A program made the position numbers and the translations under genes. From assembly GCF_001663175.1 (NCBI RefSeq), contig NZ_CP016033.1, positions 682,001 through 746,000 on the forward strand: a DNA stretch of 64,000 nt. Reading direction: 5' to 3'. The notes beneath the pieces were generated by a model, which was not told the DNA's origin, did not search any database, and worked only from the letters and a program-made list of their open reading frames with translations. Of the stretch, positions 27,468 to 37,437 are shown one piece after another. Source of the DNA: Erythrobacter neustonensis (GTDB lineage: Bacteria; Pseudomonadota; Alphaproteobacteria; Sphingomonadales; Sphingomonadaceae). Every line of letters begins with the position of its first letter. Position 1 is the stretch's first letter.

Positions 27468-30400
27468 TCAGAAAGCGATCGTTGCCGTTACCCTTGCGCC
27501 GTGGGCTTCGCGGTCCGATGCGAGCGTGCCGGTGTAGGCGGCACCCAGACTGAACCTGCCTGCGGTATATTCGAACCCGGCTTCGACTTCGGCCGAGTTC
27601 TTGGGAATGAGCGAGCCCGTGATACCGAAGGCCGGGCCGCCAGCGGTGAAGCGCGATGCAATCACGCCCGAGCGATCATCGAAGGCGCGGTTCCAGGCTG
27701 CCGAAAGATAGGGCTGGAAGCCGCTTTCGCCAGCGTTGAACTGCGCCCGTGCGCCGAGGCTGAGGAAGGTGGTTTTCTGGTCGGCCCCGGCAACCGTGAG
27801 CGCCGCGTTTCCGCCCGTTTCGGTAAAGGCATCGTTGCCCGTGTCGACATGCGCCAGCCGCGCAAACGGCGTGACCGAGGTGTTGCCGGCAAGGAACTCG
27901 TAAGCAAGCTCTCCGAACAGTTGCAGCGTGTCCCCATCGCGCGCCGAGGTGAGCGTCTGCACCAGCGGAGCGATCGTGATCCCGCGTGCGGTCTCGATCT
28001 CGTGCCAGGCGTAGCTAATCCCGACCGCACCCTTGAAGCCGCCCTCTCCGCCGAAGGTGGCATGTGCGGCAAGATACTTGCTTTCGACATCCGCGCGGTC
28101 GGCGCGGCCGTCCATGCGGAAGTCCGAACCACCGATGCCCGCCGAAACCGCTGCGGCAAAGCCGTTGCCGCCAAGACCGATACCGGCGACCAGCCCCATG
28201 TGATCGGTGCTCATCGCGTAGCTGGTGACGCCCGCATCGAAATCGCCCCAGCTGCCGAACCCGGCACCCCAGACAAACACGCCGCTTTCCTCAGGCACCT
28301 GCATACCCATCAGCGCATTGCGCAGATGACGGCTGTCATCGGTCAGCCCGGTGATCGTGCTGGCAAGGATTTCGCCCGACAACTCGCCGAAGCTCGCCTG
28401 CGCGGTGGGTGCGCTTTGCACCAGCACTGCCTCGAACAGCGGATTGTCGATCCCGAGCGCCTGAACCGCGGTGGCAACGCTGGCCTGGTTCAGGTTTGCC
28501 GCGACATCTGCAAAATCGATATCGTTGCGATAGAGCGACAAGGTCACCGCGGTTGCACCATAGCGCAGGCGCGGAGTGAGGAAGGCCAGGTTGCTGGTCA
28601 CCGAACCGAAGGTCCCCGTGACACCGCCGGCACCGGTGAGAATGGTGTAATCGGTGCGCGGGTTGTAATTGCCCGCCTCTGCCAAGACAGCGACCTGCGC
28701 CGTGCTGGCGATGGTGACGGTTCCGGTCGCATCGACCCGGTCGGCCGCACCCGCGGCGTTGGTTTCGACCTCATAGATCGAACCGGCACCGAAGGTGAGA
28801 TTGCCTGCCACGGTCAGTTGACCGATCGAATTGCCCGGGGCCAGCGTGCCGCCCGAATTGACGATCGTGGTGCCGACCGCGCCATTGCCGCCCAGCGTGC
28901 CGCCATCGTTGACGATGACGGGCGAAGTGATCGTCCCGTTGACGGCGAGCGTCCCGTTGTTGATCGTCGTGGGGCCGGTGTAGGTATTGTCGCCCGACAG
29001 GTTGAGCGTGCCTTCGCCTTCCTTGATCAGGCTGCCTTCGCCGGTGATTTCGCCGGCGAATTCGGTGTTCTCCTCCTGCTCGACCGTCAGCTCGCTTTCG
29101 TCGATGATAACGGTTGCGCCGCCTTCACCCGAGAGGCCGCCGATGGTCTGGTCGGTTCCGCTGATGTCCAGCGTGCCGACGGCGCCGAGGTTGAAATCGG
29201 TTTCGGGCGCGATGACCCCGCCGATGCGGACCGCACCGGCAAGGATGTTGGTGACGCCCTCGAACGAATAGTCACCCATGAACACGAGCGTTCCTGCACC
29301 CATCTTGTCGAGAATGCCGGTGCCGCTGAAGGCGCCGTTGAAGTCGTAATCGTCGACCCGGTTGAAGACGAAGCGGCCGTTGTTGACGATGTCGCCCGCA
29401 AATTCGCCCTCGGTGCCGCCGGTGCCGAGCTGGAAGAACCCGTCGCCTTCGGTGCGAACGTCGCCCTGCAACGCGCCGGTCAGGATCAGGCCGCCGTTCG
29501 AGACGATCGTGCCGCCGGTATGCGCCACGCTGTCGGTGTCGACCGTGAACACCGCCTCGCCGATCAATTGCAGCTGGCCCGTCCCGGTGATCGAAAGTTC
29601 ATCGAGTTCGGAGACGATATCGTCCTGCGAGAAATTGAGCACGAGCAGCCCGTTGGTTTCGACCTGCGAGGTGAGGATCGGGGATTCGAACCCGTCTGCC
29701 CCTTCGACCTCGTTGACCTGCAGGCTCGCGCCTTCGTTGATCAGCACGCTGTCGAAGGCGCCGACCATCCCTGCGGTGGTCCAGAAGCCCGACCCGACGG
29801 TCAGTTCCTCGAACCCGGCAGATGCGGTCAGCTGCTGTGCCTGCGTGAGCGCAAGCGCGGTGCCTTCAAGCGTGAGCGTATCGAAGCCGCCTGCCGCATC
29901 GACCACCCCGGTGATCGCGCTGCCGTTATGCAAGGTGACGACATCGTCGAAATCGCTGAGCTGAACCGCGATACCGCTGCCTCCCGAAAGGATCCCGCTG
30001 TTGTCGAGATTGACCGCCGACGAGGCGAAGATCGCGGTGCTTTCGTCGCTGCTGATCGTGCCCGAATTTTCGATCGTGACCGAAACGATGCCGCCGGTGA
30101 CGATCAGGCCGCTGTCGATGCCGCCGCTGATCGTGCCCGCGTTTTCGACCGTCGCGGTCTGCTCGCCGCTCTCCGAGGCGCCGTCGAGGAGCGCGCCGAA
30201 GGTCTGTCCTGCGATCGTGCCGCTGTTGTCCACTGCGATCGCGCCATCGACAGCAAGGACCGTGCCGAAGCCCTCGACCCCGGTGATCGTGCCGCTGTTG
30301 ACCAGGGTTGCCGAAACCGGCGCCACGTCGACGGGAAGCAGACCCTGCTGGATCAGCACCCCGCCCTCGGTGCCGGTGATCGCGCCGGCATTGTCGACCG

Positions 30401-33332
30401 ATCCGCCTTCGGACAGGATTACCCCGAACCGCTCACCGGTGATCTCGCCATCGGCGCTGTTGGTGACTTCCGCCGAATAATCTTCGGATGCCTGCCCTTC
30501 GCCGCGGAACATCGAGACGCCGTCGGCAAACTCGCCGCCGCTGCCCGAGATCGTGCCGCTGTTGGTGACGCTGCCGCCGCCGATCAGCCGCACCCCGTCA
30601 TTGCTTTCGCCGATGACGGTGCCGCTGTTGACTACCGACGTGCCCTGCGCGGCCAGCACGAGGCCGTCGATGTCGGGATCATATTGATAGGCCGTGGTGA
30701 TCCCTGCACCCGCGCCCGAGATCGTGCCGCTGTTGACCACGCTCGAATCGCGGGTGGCGACCGTCACCCCGGCATCGGGCGCGGCGTCGAAGCCATCATA
30801 GGTGCCCTCGCCGCGGATCGTTCCGGCATTGACGATCGCGATCGTGCCGCCGCCGCCCGAATAGACGCCCGAGGTGCCGCCCGAAATCGTGCCGCCGGCA
30901 AGATTGTTGATCGTGACATCGGCAAGCGTCGCCGAACTGACGCCGGCATTAAAGGCGCTCGTGATCGTCCCGCTGTTTTCGAGCGATGCTGTCGCCATGT
31001 CGCTGCCGAAGCCGACGCCGTATCCGTCCCCTACGATATCGCCAGTTCCGGCGATCGTGCCGGTGTTGACCACCGATGCGGTCAGACCGCTGCGTTCTTC
31101 GTCGGGATCGGAGTTGAGCGCGGTGCCCTGAATGAAGATGCCGCCGCGCACGCCTTCGATGCTGCCCGCATTCTCGACCTCGCCGCCCGCGGACAGGATA
31201 ATGCCGAACCGTTGCCCGGCGATGGTGCCTGTCGCGGTGTTGGTGACGCTGGCGGAATAATCGGCGTTGTCCTGCTGCGTGTAGGGGAACATCGACACGC
31301 CATCGGCAAAGTCGCCAACGCGGCCCTCGATGGTGCCGCTGTTAACCACGCTGCCGCCGCCGATCAGGCGCACGCCATCGTCGCTGTCGCCGATGATCGT
31401 GCCGCTGTTGGTGACTTGCGTATCGCGCGCAAGTTCTTCGAGTTCGCCGGTTTCCGGGTTGAACAGGAAGGCGGTGGTGATTCCCAGCGCCGCACCGCTG
31501 ATCGTGCCGCTGTTGGTGACTGTGCTAGCCCCGCCCGAGAGCGTTACCCCTGCATCCGGCGGCGCGTCGAAACCGGGGTTGGTCCCGTTGCCGCGGATGG
31601 TGCCGGCATTGACGAGGTCGACCCCGCCCGTTTCGACGTGGACCCCCGATTGCGAACCGGTGATCTCGCCGCCTTCGGCGTTGCTGATCGTGGTGGTCGA
31701 ACCGAGCTGATTGCGCACGATGATGCCATCGCCGTTAAGACCGGTGATGTCGCCGCTGTTGTCGATGCTCGCCTCGGCCAGCGCCGTCAGGCTGATGCCC
31801 GACCCGTTGCTGCTGAAAACCTCGCCCGAATTGGTGATCGTACCCGACGCGGTCTGCGAGCCCGACCCATCCTGCAACACGATCCCGCCAAGGCCGCCGG
31901 AAATCGACCCCGCGTTCTCGATCGTGCCACCCGACGAAAGGATCACGCCGAAGCGCGCGCCATCGATCACGCCGTCTTCGGTGTTGTCCACACTCGAGAT
32001 GTAGTCGGTCAGATCCTGACCATCGACGGCGAAGATCGATATGCCGTCGGCCACTTGCGAGTTGCCTTGGCCAAGGATCAGCCCGCTGTTGGTGACGCTG
32101 CCCCCGCCCTGCAGACGGATACCGTCATTGGTCAGGCCGACGATTGCGCCCGAATTGTCGATGGCCGTGTTGGTCGAACGTAGTTCGAACACGCCCGGCG
32201 CGACTTGCGCCAGGTTGGTGACGATGCCGAAGACCTGACCCTGGATCAGACCCGAATTGGCGATCAGCGAATTGGCGGTCGAAATGTTGATCGCCGACTG
32301 GCCGTTGCTGCGGATCTCGCCGGCATTGTCGAGTACGAGCGTGCCCGAATTCATGCCGATCGTCGGCCCGTTGCTGAGGATCACTCCGCCTTCGGCATTG
32401 TTGATGGTCAACACGCCGTCGACCAGACTGCTGGTGATGGCCACCTGCGTGCCGAAAATCGCGCCGGTGTTGTTGATCGCGACGCTTTCCAGCGTTCCGG
32501 CGGCGACCACGCCGATGAAGCCCGAGATTTCGCCGGAATTGTCGACCGTCGCGGTGCGGCCCTCCTGCGCGCTATTGGCGGTCAGGATGATCGCAATCGG
32601 GGCGGGGAAACCGCCCACGGGGGTATCATTGGCGGTGATCAGCCCGGCGTTATCGATCGTTCCGCCGCCCGAGATCAGCACGCCGCGGGTCGCGCCATAG
32701 ATCACGCCGCCCTCGGTATTGACGACCGAACCCACCCCGGTCGCATCCGGATCGATTGCTTCGGGGAATTCGGCAAGGATCACCCCTGTGCCCAGCGCTG
32801 CACTGCCCGGCGCGCCGTTGAGCCCGATGATGTCGCCGCTGTTGACCACGTTGCCGACCGCAAGCGCCACCCCCGTCCCGGCATCGGCCTGGATCAATCC
32901 CGCGTTGTTGATCTGCGTGCCGATTGCCAGCGCCTCGGGGGGAAGCGGGTCGCCATTGACGTCCTCGCTGAAGAAGTAGCTGGTGGCGATGCCGTTCGAT
33001 GCACCGATGATCGCTCCGAAGTTGGTAACGATCGAACCGCCCTGCGCGATCACGATCCCGCCGCTGGGCCGCGTGTCGGGGCCGAACAGCGAAAGCCCGT
33101 CGCCGCGGATCGTGCCGGCGTTGACTACCGTGACCGGTCCGTTGTCGGCATAGATGCCGATGTCGGTGCCGTAGACCTCCTCGTCTTCCGCGACTTCGAT
33201 ATTGAGCCGTTCGGTCGTGTCGTTGTGGATTCCGAAGGCATCCTGCGCGGCTGCCGGAGCCCCGAGATTGACAACCGACAGACCAGCAATGGCGCTGGTG
33301 GTGAGCAGACGAGACTTGGTGATCGTGGTCAT
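27468..33332 (-). CDS. Giant type Va autotransporter adhesin-like protein
   Basis: A 1954-residue protein. It has a signal peptide (MTTITKSRLLTTSAIAGLSV ... APAAAQ), a roughly 1650-residue passenger of NSGTI/NAGTI beta-helix rungs and a C-terminal autotransporter beta-barrel (about the last 280 residues, from GVFVWGAGFGSWGDFDAG to the terminal TIAF). Passenger-associated transport repeats such as GEGTLNLSGDNTYTGPTTI precede the barrel. It is exported by Sec and secreted through its own barrel, probably with BAM/TamAB help. Start ATG 33332 has AGAGGAAAA as Shine-Dalgarno; the longer open frame upstream lacks a signal peptide. The passenger is acidic with no RGD, protease or lipase motif seen, so adhesion or surface-layer function is inferred. 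Confidence 0.92.
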   Translation of the reverse strand: MTTITKSRLLTTSAIAGLSVVNLGAPAAAQDAFGIHNDTTERLNIEVAEDEEVYGTDIGIYADNGPVTVVNAGTIRGDGLSLFGPDTRPSGGIVIAQGGSIVTNFGAIIGASNGIATSYFFSEDVNGDPLPPEALAIGTQINNAGLIQADAGTGVALAVGNVVNSGDIIGLNGAPGSAALGTGVILAEFPEAIDPDATGVGSVVNTEGGVIYGATRGVLISGGGTIDNAGLITANDTPVGGFPAPIAIILTANSAQEGRTATVDNSGEISGFIGVVAAGTLESVAINNTGAIFGTQVAITSSLVDGVLTINNAEGGVILSNGPTIGMNSGTLVLDNAGEIRSNGQSAINISTANSLIANSGLIQGQVFGIVTNLAQVAPGVFELRSTNTAIDNSGAIVGLTNDGIRLQGGGSVTNSGLILGQGNSQVADGISIFAVDGQDLTDYISSVDNTEDGVIDGARFGVILSSGGTIENAGSISGGLGGIVLQDGSGSQTASGTITNSGEVFSSNGSGISLTALAEASIDNSGDITGLNGDGIIVRNQLGSTTTISNAEGGEITGSQSGVHVETGGVDLVNAGTIRGNGTNPGFDAPPDAGVTLSGGASTVTNSGTISGAALGITTAFLFNPETGELEELARDTQVTNSGTIIGDSDDGVRLIGGGSVVNSGTIEGRVGDFADGVSMFPYTQQDNADYSASVTNTATGTIAGQRFGIILSAGGEVENAGSIEGVRGGIFIQGTALNSDPDEERSGLTASVVNTGTIAGTGDIVGDGYGVGFGSDMATASLENSGTITSAFNAGVSSATLADVTINNLAGGTISGGTSGVYSGGGGTIAIVNAGTIRGEGTYDGFDAAPDAGVTVATRDSSVVNSGTISGAGAGITTAYQYDPDIDGLVLAAQGTSVVNSGTVIGESNDGVRLIGGGSVTNSGTISGSGGEFADGVSMFRGEGQASEDYSAEVTNSADGEITGERFGVILSEGGSVDNAGAITGTEGGVLIQQGLLPVDVAPVSATLVNSGTITGVEGFGTVLAVDGAIAVDNSGTIAGQTFGALLDGASESGEQTATVENAGTISGGIDSGLIVTGGIVSVTIENSGTISSDESTAIFASSAVNLDNSGILSGGSGIAVQLSDFDDVVTLHNGSAITGVVDAAGGFDTLTLEGTALALTQAQQLTASAGFEELTVGSGFWTTAGMVGAFDSVLINEGASLQVNEVEGADGFESPILTSQVETNGLLVLNFSQDDIVSELDELSITGTGQLQLIGEAVFTVDTDSVAHTGGTIVSNGGLILTGALQGDVRTEGDGFFQLGTGGTEGEFAGDIVNNGRFVFNRVDDYDFNGAFSGTGILDKMGAGTLVFMGDYSFEGVTNILAGAVRIGGVIAPETDFNLGAVGTLDISGTDQTIGGLSGEGGATVIIDESELTVEQEENTEFAGEITGEGSLIKEGEGTLNLSGDNTYTGPTTINNGTLAVNGTITSPVIVNDGGTLGGNGAVGTTIVNSGGTLAPGNSIGQLTVAGNLTFGAGSIYEVETNAAGAADRVDATGTVTIASTAQVAVLAEAGNYNPRTDYTILTGAGGVTGTFGSVTSNLAFLTPRLRYGATAVTLSLYRNDIDFADVAANLNQASVATAVQALGIDNPLFEAVLVQSAPTAQASFGELSGEILASTITGLTDDSRHLRNALMGMQVPEESGVFVWGAGFGSWGDFDAGVTSYAMSTDHMGLVAGIGLGGNGFAAAVSAGIGGSDFRMDGRADRADVESKYLAAHATFGGEGGFKGAVGISYAWHEIETARGITIAPLVQTLTSARDGDTLQLFGELAYEFLAGNTSVTPFARLAHVDTGNDAFTETGGNAALTVAGADQKTTFLSLGARAQFNAGESGFQPYLSAAWNRAFDDRSGVIASRFTAGGPAFGITGSLIPKNSAEVEAGFEYTAGRFSLGAAYTGTLASDREAHGARVTATIAF
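30340..32640 (-). repeat. Three tandem imperfect repeats inside the autotransporter passenger
   Basis: The block encoding NDGVRLIGGGSV...FADGVSMF...FGVILSEGG recurs three times. The DNA anchor encoding GGGSV lies near 32098, 31351 and 30571, giving periods of about 747 and 780 bp (250-260 residues). The two copies closer to the barrel are the more alike. Boundaries are approximate. Confidence 0.6.
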
Positions 33333-33603
33333 GGCTTTTCCTCTCGACGATTGGGCGCAGCAGTCTACATCCCGAAATCGCCGAAACGCGTTCCCGAGCC
33401 GGATAGTACCGCAGTGATTGCAAGCCCCCTTGTCCGTGAGCTCGATGAGACTCCGGACCTTGGACCTATGACTAGGAGATGCTTTGACTTTACGTCTACC
33501 CAAATGTTTTTTAGGGTTAGTTTGTTAAATCCAATTTGGACCTAATGGTGCGGTCGCAAGGGTCGCAAAAGCCAGGTTCGTTATCGGGAAACAACGGGGG
33601 GAC

Positions 33604-35937
33604 ATGCGCGTGGGGGTACGCACAACCAGGCTTGCACGGCCGGCGACAGCCGCCACGGCCAGCATCCGCGCGCTGCGCCATTTGATCACCGCCGCGGCGC
33701 TGTGGCTGATAGTCCTGATCCCGGCAGGCGCAGTGCCGGCATTCCCCGCAGCAGCGAGCGCCATTCCCGCCATCGCGCTGACAGCCGGCCGTGATGCGCC
33801 CGACGTCGCGCCCTATCTGCGATACACCAAGGACCCTTCCGCAACCCCCGCGCGCGCCGCCGAACCGGGCTTTGCGTTACCGCTCAGCCGCATCAGCGGC
33901 GATTCTATTCATTTCGGACCGCCGGGTGAGCGCACGGTGGTTCTGCTCAGGCTGCGCAATGTCGGAGGGAGCGCGGGGAGCTGGATCTTCACCACCGGTC
34001 GCGGCTCGCTAAAATATTTCCGGATGTTCGAAATCGACGGAAATCGCACCGCGCTGGTGGTCGATGGCAACGACCCGGCCTCGGCGCGCGCCAATCTGGG
34101 AAGCTATCAGGCTTTCAGCACCGAAATCGTGCTCGATCCGGGACAGGAAAAGGTCATCGGGATCGAATTCGTCTCCGAAAATTCGACCTACATGCCGTTC
34201 AAGATCCTGACCTATCGCACCTTCTTCAAGGAACGGCGGGAAAATATCGCGCTGGTTGCCGGGGTGGTGGTGGGGGCGGCGATGCTGCTGCTGCTCAACT
34301 TCCTGTTCTTCTCGATCACCGGCTTTCGCGAGTTCCTGTGGCTGGCGGTGGCCGAGGCCTTCGTGGTACTCAACACGATCCATTCGGAAGGCTATTTCAC
34401 GATCTTCCTGCTTTACGACAAGCCGCTCACCAGCATCGCGGTCGAGCAGTTGTTCAAATGCGGGTTTGCTGCGGCAATGGCGCAGTTTGCCCGCAGTTTC
34501 GTCAAGACGAAGACCTATTTCCCGCGCCGCGACAGGGCGTTGCGCGTGCTCATCGGGCTCGCGCTGGTGGTGATCGCCTTGCAGCCGGGGCTGGCCTTCT
34601 ACCCGCCCGACATGCGCTTTGCGCTGCATACGACCGGCTGGCTGGTCGCCATCGCGGTTGCGCTGTTCCTGCCCTTTGTCGCGGTTGCCGCGATGCGCCA
34701 GTTCGGGTTCCAGCTGTGGCCGCTGCTGGCCGGCTGGGCGAGCCTAGCCGGCTTCATCATCTATTCCGCGATTGCCTCGATGGGGATCTTTGCCTGGCTG
34801 CCGATCAACTGGCATCTGGCCGGGCCCATCACCTTGTTTGAAACGATGATGGTCACGCTCGCGCTCGGGCTCAATCTCAGGAAGATCCGGAACGACAAGC
34901 TGGCGGCGGATGCCAATTATGCGCGCTCGCTGATCGATCAACTGGAAATCACCGAACAGGCCAAACGCTTCGCCGAGGAAAAGGCACAGGCGCTCGAGAT
35001 CGTACACAGCCAGAACGCGCTGCTCCACGCCTCCGGGCATGACAGCCGGCAAGTGATCCTGGCGCTGAACAGCGCGGTCGCGGTGCTGCGGCAGCAGACG
35101 CGCACACCGCAGGACGGCGAGCTGATCGGGATGCTCGAAACCTCGGCCGACTATCTCAACAAGATCGTGGCGACGACGATTTCGGGCGCCAATATCGCTT
35201 CGAGCGACACCGCCTTCGTCGTGCTTGGCGCCTTCCCTGCCGAGGCCCTGCTCGAACCCTTGCTGATGATGTTCCGCACGGTTTACGCAAGCAGGCGGCT
35301 GACGCTGGATGTCGGCGTCGAGGGGGACGTGATCCTGATCTCGGACAAGCCGCTGCTGATGCGCGCGCTCGCCAATCTGCTCAGCAACAGTTTCCAGCAC
35401 ACGCTCGCAGGCGGCGCGCGGGTGACGCTGGTGCGCGAAGGGGCCTGTGCGGTGATCGAAGTGCGCGATACCGGACGCGGCATGCCGGCGGCGGTGATGG
35501 CCGAACTCAATAGTGGCACCGCGATCCGGATGCGCGGTGATGAAACTGCGCCGGGCACCGGGTCAGGCTTCCGGTCGGCCCGCCGGATCATCGAATTGCT
35601 GCACGGGACGCTCCGGATCGTGTCATCGGCGTCCGATGGCACGGTGATCCGCATCACGCTGCCATCGGCCTTTGCCCGAACGACGCCGATGCCCGCAGCC
35701 GAGCTGGAGGGCCGGCTCGAGGGGTGGCGAGTGCTCGACTTCGACGATCGCGAAGGATTTGCCGCAAGCCTCGATGATGACGGCAAGGCGGGCCAGCGCG
35801 CGATCGCGATTACCTATGACGATACCGCGATCACGCGCGGACGGCTGAGCGAGATCGTGGCACTGGTCGCGATCAAGCCGATCTGCCGCGAACTGCTCGA
35901 CCACCCGCTGCTGGTGCCCGCGTTACAGCAGGTTTAG
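33604..35937 (+). CDS. 7TMR-DISM sensor histidine kinase
   Basis: A 777-residue membrane kinase. It has an N-terminal signal or anchor, a periplasmic DISM-type beta domain (about 70-215, GERTVVLLRLRNVGGSAGSWIF), seven transmembrane helices (about 220-425), a coiled-coil linker (EQAKRFAEEKAQALEIVHSQ), a DHp-like segment with GHDSRQ, and a HATPase domain (N box NLLSNSFQHT, G1 DTGRGMP, G2 GTGSGFRSARRI). A 75-residue C-terminal tail resembles a degenerate receiver. DISM domains bind carbohydrates or other small ligands. Its 3' end overlaps the convergent NarL-type regulator by 15 bp, and the two are probably a pair. It is divergent from the autotransporter, which may be a target. Confidence 0.9.
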   Translation: MRVGVRTTRLARPATAATASIRALRHLITAAALWLIVLIPAGAVPAFPAAASAIPAIALTAGRDAPDVAPYLRYTKDPSATPARAAEPGFALPLSRISGDSIHFGPPGERTVVLLRLRNVGGSAGSWIFTTGRGSLKYFRMFEIDGNRTALVVDGNDPASARANLGSYQAFSTEIVLDPGQEKVIGIEFVSENSTYMPFKILTYRTFFKERRENIALVAGVVVGAAMLLLLNFLFFSITGFREFLWLAVAEAFVVLNTIHSEGYFTIFLLYDKPLTSIAVEQLFKCGFAAAMAQFARSFVKTKTYFPRRDRALRVLIGLALVVIALQPGLAFYPPDMRFALHTTGWLVAIAVALFLPFVAVAAMRQFGFQLWPLLAGWASLAGFIIYSAIASMGIFAWLPINWHLAGPITLFETMMVTLALGLNLRKIRNDKLAADANYARSLIDQLEITEQAKRFAEEKAQALEIVHSQNALLHASGHDSRQVILALNSAVAVLRQQTRTPQDGELIGMLETSADYLNKIVATTISGANIASSDTAFVVLGAFPAEALLEPLLMMFRTVYASRRLTLDVGVEGDVILISDKPLLMRALANLLSNSFQHTLAGGARVTLVREGACAVIEVRDTGRGMPAAVMAELNSGTAIRMRGDETAPGTGSGFRSARRIIELLHGTLRIVSSASDGTVIRITLPSAFARTTPMPAAELEGRLEGWRVLDFDDREGFAASLDDDGKAGQRAIAITYDDTAITRGRLSEIVALVAIKPICRELLDHPLLVPALQQV

Positions 35938-36540
35938 CTCGACCGCGCGCTCGACGATCTTGCGGTTGTGCGGCGCGTCGAGCTTGCGCCGCAGTTCGGC
36001 GATGTGGAACGACACCGTCGGCGGCGCGATCGCCAGCCGGTAGGCGATCTCCTTGTTGCTTTCGCCTTGAGCAAGATAGTGCAGGATCGCCATCTGGCGC
36101 GACGACAGGGCGACGGGGGGCTGCTGGTATTTGCCCAGCGCCTCGCTGATCGCGGTCGAAAAATAGAGCTCCCCTGAAATCGCCGCATCGCATGCGGCAA
36201 TGATCTGTTCGGGAGGATCGCCCTTGCTCACCACGGCGCGCGCGCCCAGCTTGAGGGCCGAATGGATTTCGTTGAGATGCGTCTCGCCCGTCACGATGAT
36301 CACCGTCATGTCGCGCGATCCGACGATTTCGGCGAGCACGTTGACCCCGTGGACATCGGGAAGATTGAGATCGAGGATTACGAGATCGACCGGCTGCGAC
36401 TGCACAAAGGCATTGACCGTCGCGCCACGATCAAGCGTGCCGACCACCTCGTATCGTTCGAGCGGGGCGAACAGCAGGCAAAGTCCGGTTTGCGTGATCC
36501 GGTGATCGTCGACAATCAGGATCTTGCATTTGCCGCTCAT
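35923..36540 (-). CDS. NarL/LuxR-type response regulator
   Basis: A 205-residue regulator. The receiver domain (1-120) has the acidic pair DD at 11-12, phosphoacceptor Asp57 (VILDLNLPD), the Thr switch (IIVTGE) and Lys in VVSKGD. A LuxR-type helix-turn-helix (about 143-205) shows LSSRQMAILHYLAQGESNKEI and PPTVSFHIAELRRKL. It probably binds DNA as a dimer when phosphorylated. The opposing arrangement with the 7TMR-DISM kinase gene (15-bp 3' overlap) is unusual, since cognate pairs are more often codirectional, but proximity makes them likely partners. Confidence 0.92.
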   Translation of the reverse strand: MSGKCKILIVDDHRITQTGLCLLFAPLERYEVVGTLDRGATVNAFVQSQPVDLVILDLNLPDVHGVNVLAEIVGSRDMTVIIVTGETHLNEIHSALKLGARAVVSKGDPPEQIIAACDAAISGELYFSTAISEALGKYQQPPVALSSRQMAILHYLAQGESNKEIAYRLAIAPPTVSFHIAELRRKLDAPHNRKIVERAVELNLL

Positions 36541-36928
36541 GGCTGCCCCTCCCCGCTGACGCCCGCTTTCACAATTGCATATCGCGCGCAGGCTTCAACC
36601 CGAATTAATATGGGTATCGGGCGGGCGCCCCCTTTGCCCGGCGCATCACCTCATCCTGAGCCAGCGCGTGAAAAATTCGCGACTGGCTGAAACATTCTGC
36701 GAAATTGGCGCTTGTACGTCTCGCATCGGCATTGACCCGCCGTGCCCCGATTAAACTTGGCCTTCGTCAGCAATCGCTGACGGGGGCCATTCTTTATTCA
36801 GCGCCGGAAGTATTCCGCAATAGAGCGCGCGGTCACCAAAAGACATTTTTGCGTGCAGATGCAAATCGGGATGGAACATCGTCCGACTTGCCCGCTTTTC
36901 CATCGCATACAAACATGGAGATCGTTAC
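36541..36928. other. Intergenic region upstream of the GlsB-like gene
   Basis: These 388 bp separate the divergent regulator and the GlsB-like gene. The last 60 bp hold the GGAAC-N16-GCTT element. The rest contains no credible ORF or recognisable RNA. Confidence 0.55.
36873..36897 (+). promoter_or_regulatory. Candidate EcfG promoter of the GlsB-like gene
   Basis: GGAAC (36873-36877), 16-bp spacer, GCTT (36894-36897), 32 bp before the ATG. The -35 element is the classical EcfG one; the -10 GCTT differs from the usual CGTT but is shared with the nepR, phyR and 42304 promoters. Confidence 0.6.
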
Positions 36929-37198
36929 ATGAACCTTATCATCATTCTTATCGTCGGCGGCATTCTGGGCTGGCTCGCCAGCATCGTGATGCGCACCGAC
37001 GGCCAGCAGGGCATCTTCCTCAACATCGTCGTCGGCATCGTCGGCGCACTGCTCGCCGGCTTCCTGATCACCCCGCTCATCGGCGGCGCTCCGATCACCA
37101 GCGGTGCCTTCGACATCCGTTCGCTGATCGCTTCGTTCATCGGTGCGGTTGTCCTGCTCGGGATCATCAACCTCTTCCGTCGTGGCCGCGTGCGTTAA
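36929..37198 (+). CDS. GlsB/YeaQ/YmgE-family stress membrane protein
   Basis: An 89-residue protein with three transmembrane helices and conserved glycines (IIILIVGGILGWLAS, NIVVGIVGALLAGFL, SLIASFIGAVVLLGII). It ends in a basic FRRGRVR tail. The family is known as transglycosylase-associated or general stress-induced membrane proteins; the enzymatic name is historical and unproven. A Shine-Dalgarno GGAGA precedes the ATG. An EcfG-like promoter element upstream and an intrinsic terminator 64 bp downstream make it a monocistronic stress-regulon candidate next to the ecfG locus. Confidence 0.92.
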   Translation: MNLIIILIVGGILGWLASIVMRTDGQQGIFLNIVVGIVGALLAGFLITPLIGGAPITSGAFDIRSLIASFIGAVVLLGIINLFRRGRVR

Positions 37199-37261
37199 TC
37201 GCCGCCCCGCTACCGGCTTACGGGTATTGACCGGGTAGAGGCACCACCGGTCGATGTCTTG

Positions 37262-37296
37262 AAACGGGCTCGCTGTTGCAGCGAGCCCGTTTTTCT
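37262..37296 (+). terminator. Intrinsic terminator of the GlsB-like gene
   Basis: A 13-bp perfect stem (AAACGGGCTCGCT / AGCGAGCCCGTTT) with a 5-base loop is followed by TTCTTTG. It fits a rho-independent terminator for the plus-strand gene. Confidence 0.85.
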
Positions 37297-37374
37297 TTGT
37301 GCCTGGCGCTGAATGCCTGCGCAGCCGGCGCTTACCCCTTCCGATAGTCACGCCCCACACGCTGCGGCAGGGCA

Positions 37375-37404
37375 CACAAAAAAGGGACGGAGAACCGGCC
37401 CTTT
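37375..37404 (-). terminator. Intrinsic terminator of the nepR-ecfG operon
   Basis: On the minus strand the stem AAAGGG...CCCTTT with inner CCG/CGG pairs and one mismatch is followed by a run of six T. It begins 34 bp after the ecfG stop. Confidence 0.7.
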
Positions 37405-37437
37405 GGTGTTGGTGATGTGCGCTGGGCGAAAGCGTGG

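Noticed and set aside
27501..32183. 1560-codon open frame on the plus strand
   Set aside because: It is antisense to the autotransporter and its Asp/Arg-rich composition is the complement of that gene's repeats; it has no signal, fold or start support.
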